Positions 36,501 to 44,413 of a stretch of DNA of 64,000 nt are shown here, piece after piece. Made by a program: the position numbers and the translations under genes. This DNA is from Hyphomicrobiales bacterium (GTDB lineage Bacteria > Pseudomonadota > Alphaproteobacteria > Rhizobiales > Devosiaceae): assembly GCA_027487555.1 (NCBI GenBank), contig JAIYDI010000047.1, forward strand, positions 62,001 through 126,000, given 5' to 3'. Under the pieces are notes generated by a model that worked only from the letters and a program-made list of their open reading frames with translations, did no database searches and was not told where the DNA came from. The stretch's first letter is position 1. Every line of letters begins with the position of its first letter.

Positions 36501-38008
36501 AGCAGCAGCCCACCCGACCGAAGCGCAAAACCGAAAAGAGCCAGCGCCTTCGCCTGTGCCTCTTGCCCCAGATAGATCAGCACGTTCCGACACGAAATCA
36601 TGTCGAGGCGCAGAAAGGGTGGGTCGCGCAGGATATCGTGCACGGAAAACACCACCATGCCCCGCAGGCTGCTGGACACCCGATACCCACTCTCATCGGC
36701 GACGAAGAAACTCCGGAGTCGCTCTGCTGAAACATCGTCGGAAATCGCCGCGGGATAGTGCCCGGCTCGCGCGGTCACGATCGCCTCGGGGTCGACATCG
36801 GTGGCAAATAGTTGCACGTCGATGAGGCGACCCGACCGCGCAATGGCCTCGGAGAGCACTATCGCCAGCGAGTAGGCTTCTTCGCCCGTGCTGCACCCGG
36901 CACACCACACCCGGAGGTGTCCCGGGCCATCATGGGCGGCAAGAAGCGCAGGCAAAGCCTGTTCGGCGAGGTATGCGAATGTCGATGAGTCCCGAAAGAA
37001 GCTGGTAACGTTGATCAGCAGGTCGTCCGCCAACTCGGCGCACTCCGAACGGTCGGCTTGCAGGCGGTGCACATAAGCCGCGAGCGAGCGATCGCCGCCA
37101 GTCAACAGGATGCGTCGTCTGACACGTCGGCTGATAGTGCCGCGTTTGTAGAGATCGAAGTCGTGCCCGGTGGCACTGCGCAGAATGGCAATCACCTGGT
37201 CGAGTCCGGCTGCCTCATCTCTGTCGTCGGTCAACGGAGGGACGCTCCCGCCGGTGGGCGTCGCAAGCGCCAGTTCCGCAAGTCGGGCGAGAGGCGCCGC
37301 TTCCTCCACCTCCCCGGTGGCGATGGCGCTGCGGGGCATGTCACCAAATTCCGCTTCGTCCGGACTTTGCGCATAGACGCGTCCCCCTGCGGCTTTCACG
37401 GCCAGAAGCCCGACGCTGCCGTCGGCGCCGTTGCCCGACAGCACGAAGCACCGGACCGCGGTGCCATAGGCATCGGCAAGCGAGGTGAGCAGCGCGTCGA
37501 ACGGCAACCGTGCACCCTGCCCATCCGCCGCCGGCGACAGTGTCAGACGCGTGTCGGTGACGCGGAGGAACTGCCCTGGCGGAATGACGTAGACATTGTC
37601 GGGGGAGATCTGCATTCCCTCAGCCGCCTCGGTCACGCGCATCGTTGTGTGGTGGCCGAGGAGCTCGGCCACGAGGCTTGGGTGGCTCGGATCGAGATGC
37701 TGTACGAGGATGACTGCAAGGTTCCGGCCGGTCGGCAGCTGCGCGATGAGGCGCCTGCTCGCCTCGAGGCCGCCCGACGATGCGCCGATTGCAATGATGA
37801 TTGGCCCGACCGGCGGCGAGCGGGCCGCAGACGAAACAGTGGCTTTGCCCGTGGTGGAAATGATGGCCCCCTTTCCGGGGTTGCCGGACCCACCGGCACT
37901 GCATCGTACACCTAAAGGCCGACGACAGCACAAGATTCTGCGACCCGTCCTGGCGCGGGTTTGGCCGGCCGGCCGGCGTCGCAGTCCGTCGCGTGGCGCG
38001 ACAGACAA
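33509..38008 (-). CDS. CheB-CheR-PAS-histidine kinase-receiver-receiver-LuxR giant hybrid signalling protein
   Basis: One uninterrupted 1499-residue frame. CheB-type methylesterase: GASSGG near 75, QHLDPSH near 103, SGNGADG near 191. CheR-type methyltransferase 265-510 (INVTSFFRD, WCAGCSTGEEAYSLA, ISCRNVLIYL). PAS-like segment and long coiled coil 695-785, then a second PAS. HisKA with H near 917 (AAASHDLRQPLQSLK); HATPase with NLLANAVKYTKSG and WDTGIGIAKGE. Receiver 1 from TLLVIEDDPELRELL; receiver 2 at about 1297 with Asp near 1347 (LLIDAYLPGMNG); FixJ-type helix-turn-helix from 1435 (LTPRQRQIMELVLAGQPNKI). In most genomes the final FixJ-like module is a separate response regulator. It thus couples sensing, phosphotransfer and DNA binding in one chain. 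The start is uncertain, since about 60 N-terminal residues are not conserved. Confidence 0.9.
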   Translation of the reverse strand: MSVAPRDGLRRRPAGQTRARTGRRILCCRRPLGVRCSAGGSGNPGKGAIISTTGKATVSSAARSPPVGPIIIAIGASSGGLEASRRLIAQLPTGRNLAVILVQHLDPSHPSLVAELLGHHTTMRVTEAAEGMQISPDNVYVIPPGQFLRVTDTRLTLSPAADGQGARLPFDALLTSLADAYGTAVRCFVLSGNGADGSVGLLAVKAAGGRVYAQSPDEAEFGDMPRSAIATGEVEEAAPLARLAELALATPTGGSVPPLTDDRDEAAGLDQVIAILRSATGHDFDLYKRGTISRRVRRRILLTGGDRSLAAYVHRLQADRSECAELADDLLINVTSFFRDSSTFAYLAEQALPALLAAHDGPGHLRVWCAGCSTGEEAYSLAIVLSEAIARSGRLIDVQLFATDVDPEAIVTARAGHYPAAISDDVSAERLRSFFVADESGYRVSSSLRGMVVFSVHDILRDPPFLRLDMISCRNVLIYLGQEAQAKALALFGFALRSGGLLLLGSAETVGAADSLFAVVAKSERLYRQSGAQLHSSGERARAVIPLAKGIDAQTPPSQLAQPARASSLAELCRRLLLDQFAPAAALVDQLDRCVYSLGPTDRYLRSPKGYPTTELFAMVPAGIRSRLKRALEKARTTGKPVHAQGGRNLQGDAFELDVRPVTHGAQSLVLVCFVAQPVGIASTSPLPSGPPEPRIRELEREVEAMKGDLNDALHELETSAEEQKAIDEEAMSVAEEYQSTNEELLTSKEELQSLNEELTALNGQLQETLERQKTTSNDLQNVLYSTDLATIFLDTELNIRFFTPATRALFNVIQGDVGRPLSDLNALSTDSALLSDARQVLASLGPIEREIEARSGAWFIRKILPYRTQEGEIEGVVITFADITERRRVAEALERAEREARMANVAKSRFLAAASHDLRQPLQSLKLVQGLLARAMPDERAQRLLSRLDDTVGAMAGMLNSLLDINQIEAGIIVAHPISFPVSDLLRRLESEYTYIAQAEGLTLRVVHSALNVVSDPRLLEQMVRNLLANAVKYTKSGKVLLGCRRSGNSVRIEVWDTGIGIAKGELKAIFEEYHQVDNIARERSRGLGLGLSIVKRLGDLLRHPIDVRSTLRRGSAFAISVPSAPSTGVRGAATNETAMASPAPIMTGTLLVIEDDPELRELLDQLLTADGYQVVTAFDGHAGLKLIAGAALQPDLILADFNLPNGMDGVEAIADIRARLRYNVPAIILTGDISTLALTHIRLQDCLHFTKPIRSGELTKAVAALLAAGPRPPSGGRTEGGQAAREPSSGAEPAGFVYIVDDDPLVRDALRLAIEQAGHAVEAHESAEGFLAAYKPRKLACLLIDAYLPGMNGIELLAHLATEGKSLSAIMITGESDVSMAVAAMKAGAIDFIEKPVGLPELQGAVLRAFDQAQNASTAAEWHDQANSRLAGLTPRQRQIMELVLAGQPNKIIAADLNLSQRTVENHRAAIMRKTETRSLPALARLALMATAKGRSP

Positions 38009-38377
38009 GGAAACGGCGCTATCTGCTGCAGGTAGATACCGGCAGGGCGGTGAGCCGACAAATGACTGTTATCCTCTGGCAGGCAATCGAGACAGCCGAG
38101 GGCCGGTCAAATGGACCGGACCCTCGGGAGCCCAGAGGACGACTGGGAGGGCCCAATCCTTGTGTCCGGCCACAGAATGCATGGGGTGCCGGAGTTTGCT
38201 TCAAGCAGGCGCGGGCGTGCGGGCGACAGGGTCGGAAATCACCCAAGCCAGCGCGGGTCTGCCGCAACCGCAACGCCGAAGCGCTGAGTAGTTTCCGCCC
38301 CTCAGGGTGCACTCCGAATGGGCCTAGGCTCCCCGTGTTTGTGGCCATACCCGGCCCGTCACCTGGAGAAACGCCCG
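38009..38377. other. Divergent intergenic region between the hybrid kinase and a small gene
   Basis: No gene seen here. It holds the FixJ-like box at 38286 and, further right, a possible -10 element (CTAG at 38334). The rest shows nothing recognisable. Confidence 0.5.
38286..38297 (+). promoter_or_regulatory. FixJ-like box 1
   Basis: GAGTAGTTTCCG, 81 bases upstream of the small gene's ATG, followed 37 bases on (38334) by CTAG, possibly part of a -10 region. The same box with the same spacing to CTAG/CTAA recurs at 45759 and 51541. It resembles the published FixJ target TA(A/C)GTA(A/G)TTTCC from memory, and the divergent gene encodes a FixJ-type DNA-binding domain. Confidence 0.55.
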
Positions 38378-38650
38378 ATGTTCGGATATAACTCAGACGC
38401 TTCCACGCAAGTGCTGGCGGCGCGGCGCGCCGAGCGCGGACCGGCACACGAGCGCTGGCCGTTCATGACCTCGCTCGACATGTCGGCGGTTCACAACGAG
38501 TTGCAGTTGGCAGAGCTGATCAAGGACCGGCGGAGCGTGTCGCTCGCCGCAGCCGAGGCCGATGTAAGCGCGTGGCTTGCGGGTTATCGGCAGCGCATGA
38601 CCGCTGCAGATGGCGCGGCGATGACGGCGGGGGACGGCGCCCGGGCATGA
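38378..38650 (+). CDS. Small hypothetical protein next to the hybrid kinase
   Basis: Predicted protein of 90 residues, not recognised. The ATG at 38378 has GGAGAA at good spacing and a FixJ-like box upstream, which supports a real gene. Composition: mixed N-terminus (MFGYNSDASTQVLAARRAE), then a helical, charged middle (VHNELQLAELIKDRRSVSLA) and a C-terminal tail rich in Ala and Gly. No membrane segment or signal peptide. It may be a stress-induced protein under the neighbouring regulator's control. Confidence 0.6.
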   Translation: MFGYNSDASTQVLAARRAERGPAHERWPFMTSLDMSAVHNELQLAELIKDRRSVSLAAAEADVSAWLAGYRQRMTAADGAAMTAGDGARA

Positions 38651-38752
38651 GCGCGGGCCCGGAGCGGAACGACGCATCTTTGTCTCACCTTCGCTGATCT
38701 CTGTTGTGGCCGCGATGTGCCTGAATGAGCCAACAAATGACGCGATGCGCAG

Positions 38753-38788
38753 AACCACTCCACGCCTCAAGTGAAGCGTGGAGTGGTT
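38753..38788. terminator. Strong hairpin between convergent genes
   Basis: AACCACTCCACGC and GCGTGGAGTGGTT form a perfect 13-bp stem with a 10-base loop, followed by only a short T-run (TTTG). It is probably the end of the small rightward transcript and possibly bidirectional, as the leftward transglutaminase-like gene ends at 38852. Confidence 0.6.
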
Positions 38789-38795
38789 TGAATTC

Positions 38796-38860
38796 CTGAT
38801 TCATGGCGCTTCATGAACCGGAGGACAGTTCCGGCTTCTCCTGGAAGCGCTTTAGCCGCG
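38796..38860. repeat. Dispersed intergenic element, copy 3 (supplies a stop codon)
   Basis: The tail CTCCTGGAAGCGCTTTAGC matches copy 2 almost exactly; the head is divergent. As in copy 2, the TTA in CTTTAG is the stop codon (TAA on the minus strand) of the leftward gene, here the transglutaminase-like one. Confidence 0.5.
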
Positions 38861-39694
38861 TAGCCCGCCCGTTGCCGAGCTCGGGTCGGTGCGAAGCTCC
38901 AAAGTCGCCACCTGGAAGCCGGCCAGCCTGGTTGGGCCGAACTGTGTCGACAAGGCAACGTCGGTGGCATCGCGACCGCGAGCCATCAGTATGCGCCCGA
39001 CGCGCGGACGGTTATGTCGGGCATCTGCGACGTGCCACTGGCCGCCGAGAAACACCTCGAACCATGCCGAAAAGTCCATCGGTACCGCACTCTGCGGTTC
39101 GCCGATTTCACCGAGATAGCCTGTGCAGTAGCGCGCCGGAATGTTCATGCACCGACAAAGCGCAATAGCGAGATGTGTGAAATCGCGGCACACACCCACC
39201 CGCTCGAGATAGGCGCCAAAGGCTGAGCGGCTGCTGTCAGCGAGCATGTAATCGAACCGGATGTGGCTATGCACATAGTCGAGGATGGCACGGACCCGTG
39301 GCCATCCTGGCCTGGTGTTTTCGAACAGACGCCAGGCAATACCCATGAGCACGTCGGTTTCGACATAGCGGGACGCGAGGAGGAAGACGAGCACCTCGTC
39401 GGGGAGACGATCGATCTCGTGCTGCTCGGCATCCGCAGGCCAATTGTCCGGCAACCCGGAATCCTCGATTTCGAACCGGCTCGAGATTGTAATGAGACCC
39501 GCCGGCACCGTGAGCCGTGTGCAGGCGTTGCCGAAACCGTCGACATAGTCGCTTGTTGGGACCAGCGGGGTGAAATGCAGCCGCTCCTCGCTCAGCAGGT
39601 CCTTACGGCGTGACGGATGCAGCCTGAGCGCCAGCAGCGTCGGGGTGGGGCGCTCGCTTTCGAAGCTGATTTCGTATCCGGCCCGGATGATCAT
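38852..39694 (-). CDS. Transglutaminase-like cysteine protease-fold protein
   Basis: Protein of 280 residues with an N-terminal beta domain (RAGYEISFESERPTPTLLAL) and a transglutaminase-like core. The candidate nucleophilic Cys is in RVGVCRDFTHLAIALCR, and the later region is PMDFSAWFEVFLGGQWHVAD then ARHNRPRVGR. Where classical members have HAW, this one has SAW, so the usual catalytic His is absent at that position. From memory a subfamily shares this substitution. Peptidase or amidase activity toward peptides or cell-wall material is plausible but unproven. The start overlaps the stop of the small membrane-protein gene upstream (ATGA). It ends in a dispersed repeat. Confidence 0.8.
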   Translation of the reverse strand: MIIRAGYEISFESERPTPTLLALRLHPSRRKDLLSEERLHFTPLVPTSDYVDGFGNACTRLTVPAGLITISSRFEIEDSGLPDNWPADAEQHEIDRLPDEVLVFLLASRYVETDVLMGIAWRLFENTRPGWPRVRAILDYVHSHIRFDYMLADSSRSAFGAYLERVGVCRDFTHLAIALCRCMNIPARYCTGYLGEIGEPQSAVPMDFSAWFEVFLGGQWHVADARHNRPRVGRILMARGRDATDVALSTQFGPTRLAGFQVATLELRTDPSSATGGLRG

Positions 39695-39993
39695 GTCGCC
39701 TCGCCCTGCATCCGGCGGCCGCGCCAGGCCAGTTCGGGCGCACAGGCGCTGGCGTGGCGGCGCCTCTGCCGGACCCTCCCGGCGACACCCGAGCCAAGGG
39801 CGGCCAAGGTTATGGCGACAAGGCTCGTGGGATGGGTCAGCATGTCGACGCCGAGAAGGCCCACAAACGGTATGGCCGCCGCGGCGACGACCGCAGCAGC
39901 GACCAGGGCATACACAAGGTGGGAGCCATCGGGCGGCGGCACATATCGCGCGGCGGCTGCCGTGGCGTGCGCGCGGCGAAGCTTGTCAGTCAT
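39691..39993 (-). CDS. Small membrane protein
   Basis: Predicted protein of 100 residues, not recognised. After a cytoplasmic N-terminus (MTDKLRRAHATAAAARYVPP) come two hydrophobic segments (LVYALVAAAVVAAAAIPFV and TSLVAITLAALGSGVAG) and a basic tail. It overlaps the transglutaminase-like gene by four bases, indicating co-translation and possibly a shared envelope function. Confidence 0.6.
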   Translation of the reverse strand: MTDKLRRAHATAAAARYVPPPDGSHLVYALVAAAVVAAAAIPFVGLLGVDMLTHPTSLVAITLAALGSGVAGRVRQRRRHASACAPELAWRGRRMQGEAT

Positions 39994-40075
39994 CTGGTCA
40001 CCCTGTGTTGAAGCTGGCCCGCGCCACCTTGTCGGCTGATGCCTGGACGCCGTTCGGGAGTGGACGCGGCGAGCG

Positions 40076-40501
40076 TCAGGCGAACCGCACCTGCCGGGCC
40101 AAATCTTCTGCCTTGCCCCGATCGTCGCCAGCGCGTTCGAGGATTTCGCTGGCTTGTTTAGGTGTCAGCCCAAAGAGCTTTGCGAGGAACAGCCGACCAT
40201 ACTGTCTCTTCGGTGCATCGTCGGAGCCGGCAGGTCTTTGCCGGGCCGGCAAGGGCTCGACCAGTTTCCGCACCAGCGGGTATTGCGCAGAAAGGTACAG
40301 CTTCAGGGCTGCGGCGCCATCGTAGCGGCCTTCGTTGACTTCGAGCATGGAGGCCTGTGCGGCAGCTGGTGGCAAGACCTCGAACAGAAACCGGAGCGCC
40401 TCCGTTGCCGTGACGAACCGCCTGTACTGCGACTGCGTTGATTTGGCGAAGCGACGAGAAACGAAGACCTCGGCCGGCGCGTCATAGGGGAACTTTTCCA
40501 T
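40076..40501 (-). CDS. Conserved-looking hypothetical protein, helical
   Basis: Protein of 141 residues without signal peptide or membrane segment, not recognised. The ATG at 40501 (MEKFPYDAPAEVFVSRR) is preferred over a longer frame of poor composition, with AAGAAAG upstream. The middle (TEALRFLFEVLPPAAAQA) and end (LTPKQASEILERAGDDRGKA) look like amphipathic helices. The nearest upstream DNA is an AT-rich 300-base stretch with inverted repeats. It may be a monocistronic stress gene. Confidence 0.6.
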   Translation of the reverse strand: MEKFPYDAPAEVFVSRRFAKSTQSQYRRFVTATEALRFLFEVLPPAAAQASMLEVNEGRYDGAAALKLYLSAQYPLVRKLVEPLPARQRPAGSDDAPKRQYGRLFLAKLFGLTPKQASEILERAGDDRGKAEDLARQVRFA

Positions 40502-40630
40502 GTCATGTCTTTCTTGCCGTCGTGGGCGAGCAATGCGGCAATGGCGGGTCGAGCATGCGCTTGGGCGTCGGACACGCCGACGCATTTGTCGGTTCCGGTG
40601 CAAACGAGATTTGGTCGCGCGCTCCGAATG

Positions 40631-40652
40631 CCAATTGATGTCCTTCAATTGG
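40631..40652. promoter_or_regulatory. Perfect inverted repeat in an AT-rich intergenic region
   Basis: CCAATTGA and TCAATTGG flank TGTCCT. A second repeat, CCGAT/ATCGG, lies at 40680-40698. Both sit in the 300-base gene-free stretch 40502-40803, upstream of the 40501 gene, and are possible regulator sites. Nothing else is seen in the stretch. Confidence 0.4.
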
Positions 40653-40803
40653 TCACTTGGAGACGGAAATGCAACTGCACCGATAAAATATAAATCGGAC
40701 ACCAGAACACCAAATGGCAGTATTTTACTGCGCCTTGTTTTTGAACTGCGTCTTTCAGATCCGCTATTGATTCAGGCTTGATACCGGCCGTCGCTGCAAA
40801 ATA

Positions 40804-42108
40804 TCAGGCGTTCAGGGTGAGTGTTTCGAGCAGTTCGTCCACGCGGATCGTTGCGAAGTTGGAGAACGTGTCGGACACCGCATAGGGCAGGATGATCCGG
40901 CGGCCATGCAGCATGGCTCCGCAGGAATAGACAACGTTTGGCACATAGCCTTCCCGCTCGGAATGCGTTGGATAGACTAGTGGCTCCCGCGAGCGACCGA
41001 GGATGCGCCCTGGGTCGGCTTTATCGAGCAGCACGGCGCCGATCGCGTAGCGGCGCATGGGGCCAACACCATGGGTAAACAGCAGCCAGCCCTCGTCGAG
41101 CTCGATGGGCGAGCCGCAATTGCCCACCTGCACGAACTCCCAGGGATACTTGGGCGCGAGCAGCAGTTGGCCGCCGTTCCAGGTCAGGATGTCATCGGAG
41201 CGCAGCAGGTAGAGGTTCTCTGCGTCCTGCCGGCCGATCATGGCGAATTGCCCGTCGATCCGGCGGGGAAACAGCGCCATGCCCTTGTTGACCGCAGCCG
41301 AGCCCCTGAGCGGGGTCATTCGGAATGACAGGAAGTCATCGGTCTCGATCAGCTCCGAGCGGATGGCGCGCCCATCATAGGCCGTATACGTGGCGTAGTA
41401 GGTGCGCCGGTCGGCATCTTGGAAGAGCACGAAGCGCGCATCCTCGATGCCGTTCGATTGCGCTGTCGTGACCGGAAACAGCACACGCTCGCTGATGTCG
41501 TCACCTTCAAAACGCGCCTCCACCGGCGCGCCCTCGTCGAAATCGGGGACCGGCGCGGTGAGGCGCGGCGTGGCTGCCAAACGCGCGGTCGGGTCCACGG
41601 AGACGCTGCCATCGCGCGTGATGGTACCCGAGCGGAAAGTCAGGGAGGACACATGTCCCTCCCCCACTGCCCTGAGGCTCAGAACGAAGCGCAGCCCCCC
41701 CACCGGTGCCGCAGACTGGTCCGGGTGGGGCACGATGCTCGGGTTGAACAATGCCGAGGCCTCGAACGAGTACTCATTGAGGAAGTATGCCCCGATCAGT
41801 TGCCGCTGCATCGGCGTAAAGGCCTGATGCTCGGCAAGTGCGCTCTCCATTTCGTCGGCGCGCGCCTCGCAGGTGCGCAGCAGGTTGCGGTGCCGGCCAG
41901 CGAAGTTCGACAGCACATCGAGGAGGACGCTCGAGATTTCTGCCGCATCCAGCGCCAGCACGCGATCGACGATGTGGTTGGCGCGGGTCTTCTCGCGGGG
42001 CTTCAGGTCTTTGGGCTCGACGGTCGGCCTGAACGGACGGACGATGACGCGCGCCGGATCAGGCCGGAGATAGAGGGCCTGCCGGTGCAGGAGCGTGACG
42101 TTGGACAA
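40804..42108 (-). CDS. GH130-type glycoside phosphorylase/hydrolase
   Basis: Protein of about 434 residues with the five-bladed propeller pattern of GH130 (mannosyl-oligosaccharide phosphorylases and relatives): FNPSIVPHP near the N-terminus, SNGIEDARFVLFQD, YATYTAYDGRAIRSELI, NKGMALFPRRIDGQ and EGYVPNVVYSCGAM near the end. Conserved Asp and Glu residues in these blades are the usual catalytic and phosphate-site positions. The start is unclear: no ATG lies near the domain start, so I propose TTG at 42108, with GAGG upstream, overlapping the preceding glycosyltransferase by 50 bases. Operon with manA and that glycosyltransferase suggests mannose-containing glycan turnover or synthesis. Confidence 0.8.
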   Translation of the reverse strand: MSNVTLLHRQALYLRPDPARVIVRPFRPTVEPKDLKPREKTRANHIVDRVLALDAAEISSVLLDVLSNFAGRHRNLLRTCEARADEMESALAEHQAFTPMQRQLIGAYFLNEYSFEASALFNPSIVPHPDQSAAPVGGLRFVLSLRAVGEGHVSSLTFRSGTITRDGSVSVDPTARLAATPRLTAPVPDFDEGAPVEARFEGDDISERVLFPVTTAQSNGIEDARFVLFQDADRRTYYATYTAYDGRAIRSELIETDDFLSFRMTPLRGSAAVNKGMALFPRRIDGQFAMIGRQDAENLYLLRSDDILTWNGGQLLLAPKYPWEFVQVGNCGSPIELDEGWLLFTHGVGPMRRYAIGAVLLDKADPGRILGRSREPLVYPTHSEREGYVPNVVYSCGAMLHGRRIILPYAVSDTFSNFATIRVDELLETLTLNA

Positions 42109-44413
42109 GGAGACCTCGCGGCTGCGGTGAAGGGGAGTGTGAGGGCGGGCGTTCCAGCGTGGTGAGGAGCCGGAGCGGCGCCCGTGCCGTCGCGGCAAGC
42201 TCGAGCCGCTGCATGTCGGCCAGAGCCAGGAGATAGGAGACAACCGATTCCCCGCCGCAATTCTCGTTGACCCGGTCCGGGTGCAGTCCATCGCGGCAGA
42301 GGCCAGTACTGGGCTCGACCAGGGATTGGCCGAGATCGTTGCCGCCCGTGAACCAGGCGAAGGCGCGCGTCGCGTCCACCTGCCAGCGCCGATCGCGCGT
42401 TGCCTGCCAGGCAGCGAGGCAGGCCGCGATAGTCGCCGCAGCCTCGACGGGCTGCTGGTCAAAGAGGCGTGGCGGCATGCGGTGATCGGCAAAGCCCTCG
42501 GTGCCGACGGGCCTGAACAGGCCCGAGGGGCTCGTCTGCCGCATCATCAGCCAGGTAAGGGACCTGAGGCCCTCCCCGACATAGCCAATGATGCCGGTGG
42601 CCTGGCCAGTGAGTATAAGGGCCTCGGACAGGCGGGCGTTCTCGTAGGAGAGCCCCTCCTCGAACCATACCCAGTCATCGGTCTCCACCTGGCGCAGCAG
42701 CCCGACCAGCCGGGATGCCAGCCGGAGCCGGAGCTGGAGGGCGAAATCGTCGCCTGCGCCCGAGGCGAACAGTGCGTCGAGTCCCAAAAGCGCGAAAGCC
42801 CATGCTCGGGGGGAGGTGAAGCCCTCCACCGCTGGAAGGGCCAGACCGAACAGATCGCGCGCCCAGAGGCGTCTTGCCGGTGACGGATCTGTGCGGCAGA
42901 CTTGCCCAAGCGCCCAGAGGGTCCGGCCATGGCTATCCTCGGAGCCTACTGGCTCGAGCCAGCGCCGATCGAAACCGAGGAAGTTGCGGAAGCGGCCGCT
43001 ATCGAGGTTGAACCCATGCTGCACGAAGGCGGCATAGACCTGCGCCAGCGTCTCTCCCCTCGGCCCCGCTTCGCGGGCCGGCAGGCTGCTGACCAGCAGC
43101 AACGCGCGGGCATTGTCGTCGATGCAATAGCCGTGAGACCGGTCCGGGACCGCGCGCACGGCATGCTGGAACAGGCCGGTATCATCGGTCATCCCCGAGA
43201 GCGCGACCAGCGAAAGGACTGGCATGCCAGGATCGCGCGGGGAGGAGATGGGGATGGTGCGGACCTTCCCCCGGCTCACTTGCCTCAGGGCGTCGGCATA
43301 GCGCCGCGCCACCCGGTCCCAGGTCATTTCACGGCTCGACCGGTAGGCAAGGCGCCGCATTGCGAGCCGTCGCGGCTCATCGGCCAGCAGCGCCGCGATC
43401 TCGGCGCCGGTGCGCGTGGTATCGCCGAACGGCACCAACACACCCTTGCCATCGGCAAGCAGCTCCGCCGCGTGCCAATAGGGCGTCGACACAACGGCCT
43501 TGCCCAGCCCGAAGCTATAGGCCAGCGTGCCCGACGTCATCTGTGCCCGGTTGAGATAGGGCGTCACATAGACATCGCACATGGCGATATACTTGAGGAG
43601 CGTGGGGCGATCGACGAACTGGTCGACGAACACCACCTTGTCGCCAAGGCCGAGCGCGCGCGCCCGCTCGGCGAGCCGGTCGCGATAGGCCTCGCCCTCG
43701 TCGCGAACGAGATTGGGATGGGTCGCGCCGAGGACAACATATACGGCGTCCGCACGACCGGCGAGGATCGCCGGCATGGCGTCGATCATCACCTCGATGC
43801 CCTTGTTGGGCGAGAGCAGGCCGAAGGTCAGGATGACCGTGCGGTCGGCGTAACCGAGCTCGGCCTTCGCCGCATCGCTCTCGACGAAGCCGAAATCGGG
43901 GATGCCGTGCGGAATGACTTGAACGCGGGATGGAACAGCGTGATACACGCGCTGCAACAGGTCACGGCCCTTTTCAGCCATCACCACCACTGTCGAGGAG
44001 CTGGCGAGAATACGCTCCATGACGTAGCGCTGGCCGGCATTGGGCTCCTCGAGCACGGTATGCAGCGTCGCAATGATCGGCACCTCGAGACGCTTCAAGA
44101 GCGACAGGATATGGCTGCCCGCATCGCCGCCGAAGATTCCAAACTCATGCTGCAGCAGCACGGCATCGAAACCACCCGAATTGATCCACGCGGCCGCAGA
44201 CACATAGTCCTCGAGCCGATCCTGCCGGATCTCGAACCCGACGGTTTCGGGATAGACATAGCTCGCGCCCGGGTCTGTGAGCGCCACGATGCTGGTCTCC
44301 ACCTCGGGTGCAAGTTCGGCGAGGGCTGCTTCGATGTCGGTGGTGAACGTGGCGATGCCGCAACGTCGCGGCAGCGAATTCCCGACGATGGCGATGCGGA
44401 TCTTTGGGGTCAT
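42059..44413 (-). CDS. Family 4 glycosyltransferase with C-terminal alpha-helical glycosidase-like domain
   Basis: Cytoplasmic protein of 784 residues. The N-terminal 370 residues are a GT4/GT-B glycosyltransferase (IRIAIVGNSLPRRCGIATFT, HEFGIFGG, VIPHGIPDFGF, ILTFGLLSPNKGIEVMIDAM, SGTLAYSFGLGKAVVSTPYW). The C-terminal half, from about residue 390, looks like an alpha/alpha barrel (DDTGLFQHAVRAVPDRSHGY, CIDDNARALLL, ENARLSEALILTG, NENCGGESVVSYLLAL). The ATG at 44413 overlaps the manA stop in an ATGA. The manA and GH130 neighbours suggest transfer of mannose or a related sugar. The last 30 residues are low complexity. Confidence 0.85.
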   Translation of the reverse strand: MTPKIRIAIVGNSLPRRCGIATFTTDIEAALAELAPEVETSIVALTDPGASYVYPETVGFEIRQDRLEDYVSAAAWINSGGFDAVLLQHEFGIFGGDAGSHILSLLKRLEVPIIATLHTVLEEPNAGQRYVMERILASSSTVVVMAEKGRDLLQRVYHAVPSRVQVIPHGIPDFGFVESDAAKAELGYADRTVILTFGLLSPNKGIEVMIDAMPAILAGRADAVYVVLGATHPNLVRDEGEAYRDRLAERARALGLGDKVVFVDQFVDRPTLLKYIAMCDVYVTPYLNRAQMTSGTLAYSFGLGKAVVSTPYWHAAELLADGKGVLVPFGDTTRTGAEIAALLADEPRRLAMRRLAYRSSREMTWDRVARRYADALRQVSRGKVRTIPISSPRDPGMPVLSLVALSGMTDDTGLFQHAVRAVPDRSHGYCIDDNARALLLVSSLPAREAGPRGETLAQVYAAFVQHGFNLDSGRFRNFLGFDRRWLEPVGSEDSHGRTLWALGQVCRTDPSPARRLWARDLFGLALPAVEGFTSPRAWAFALLGLDALFASGAGDDFALQLRLRLASRLVGLLRQVETDDWVWFEEGLSYENARLSEALILTGQATGIIGYVGEGLRSLTWLMMRQTSPSGLFRPVGTEGFADHRMPPRLFDQQPVEAAATIAACLAAWQATRDRRWQVDATRAFAWFTGGNDLGQSLVEPSTGLCRDGLHPDRVNENCGGESVVSYLLALADMQRLELAATARAPLRLLTTLERPPSHSPSPQPRGLLVQRHAPAPAGPLSPA

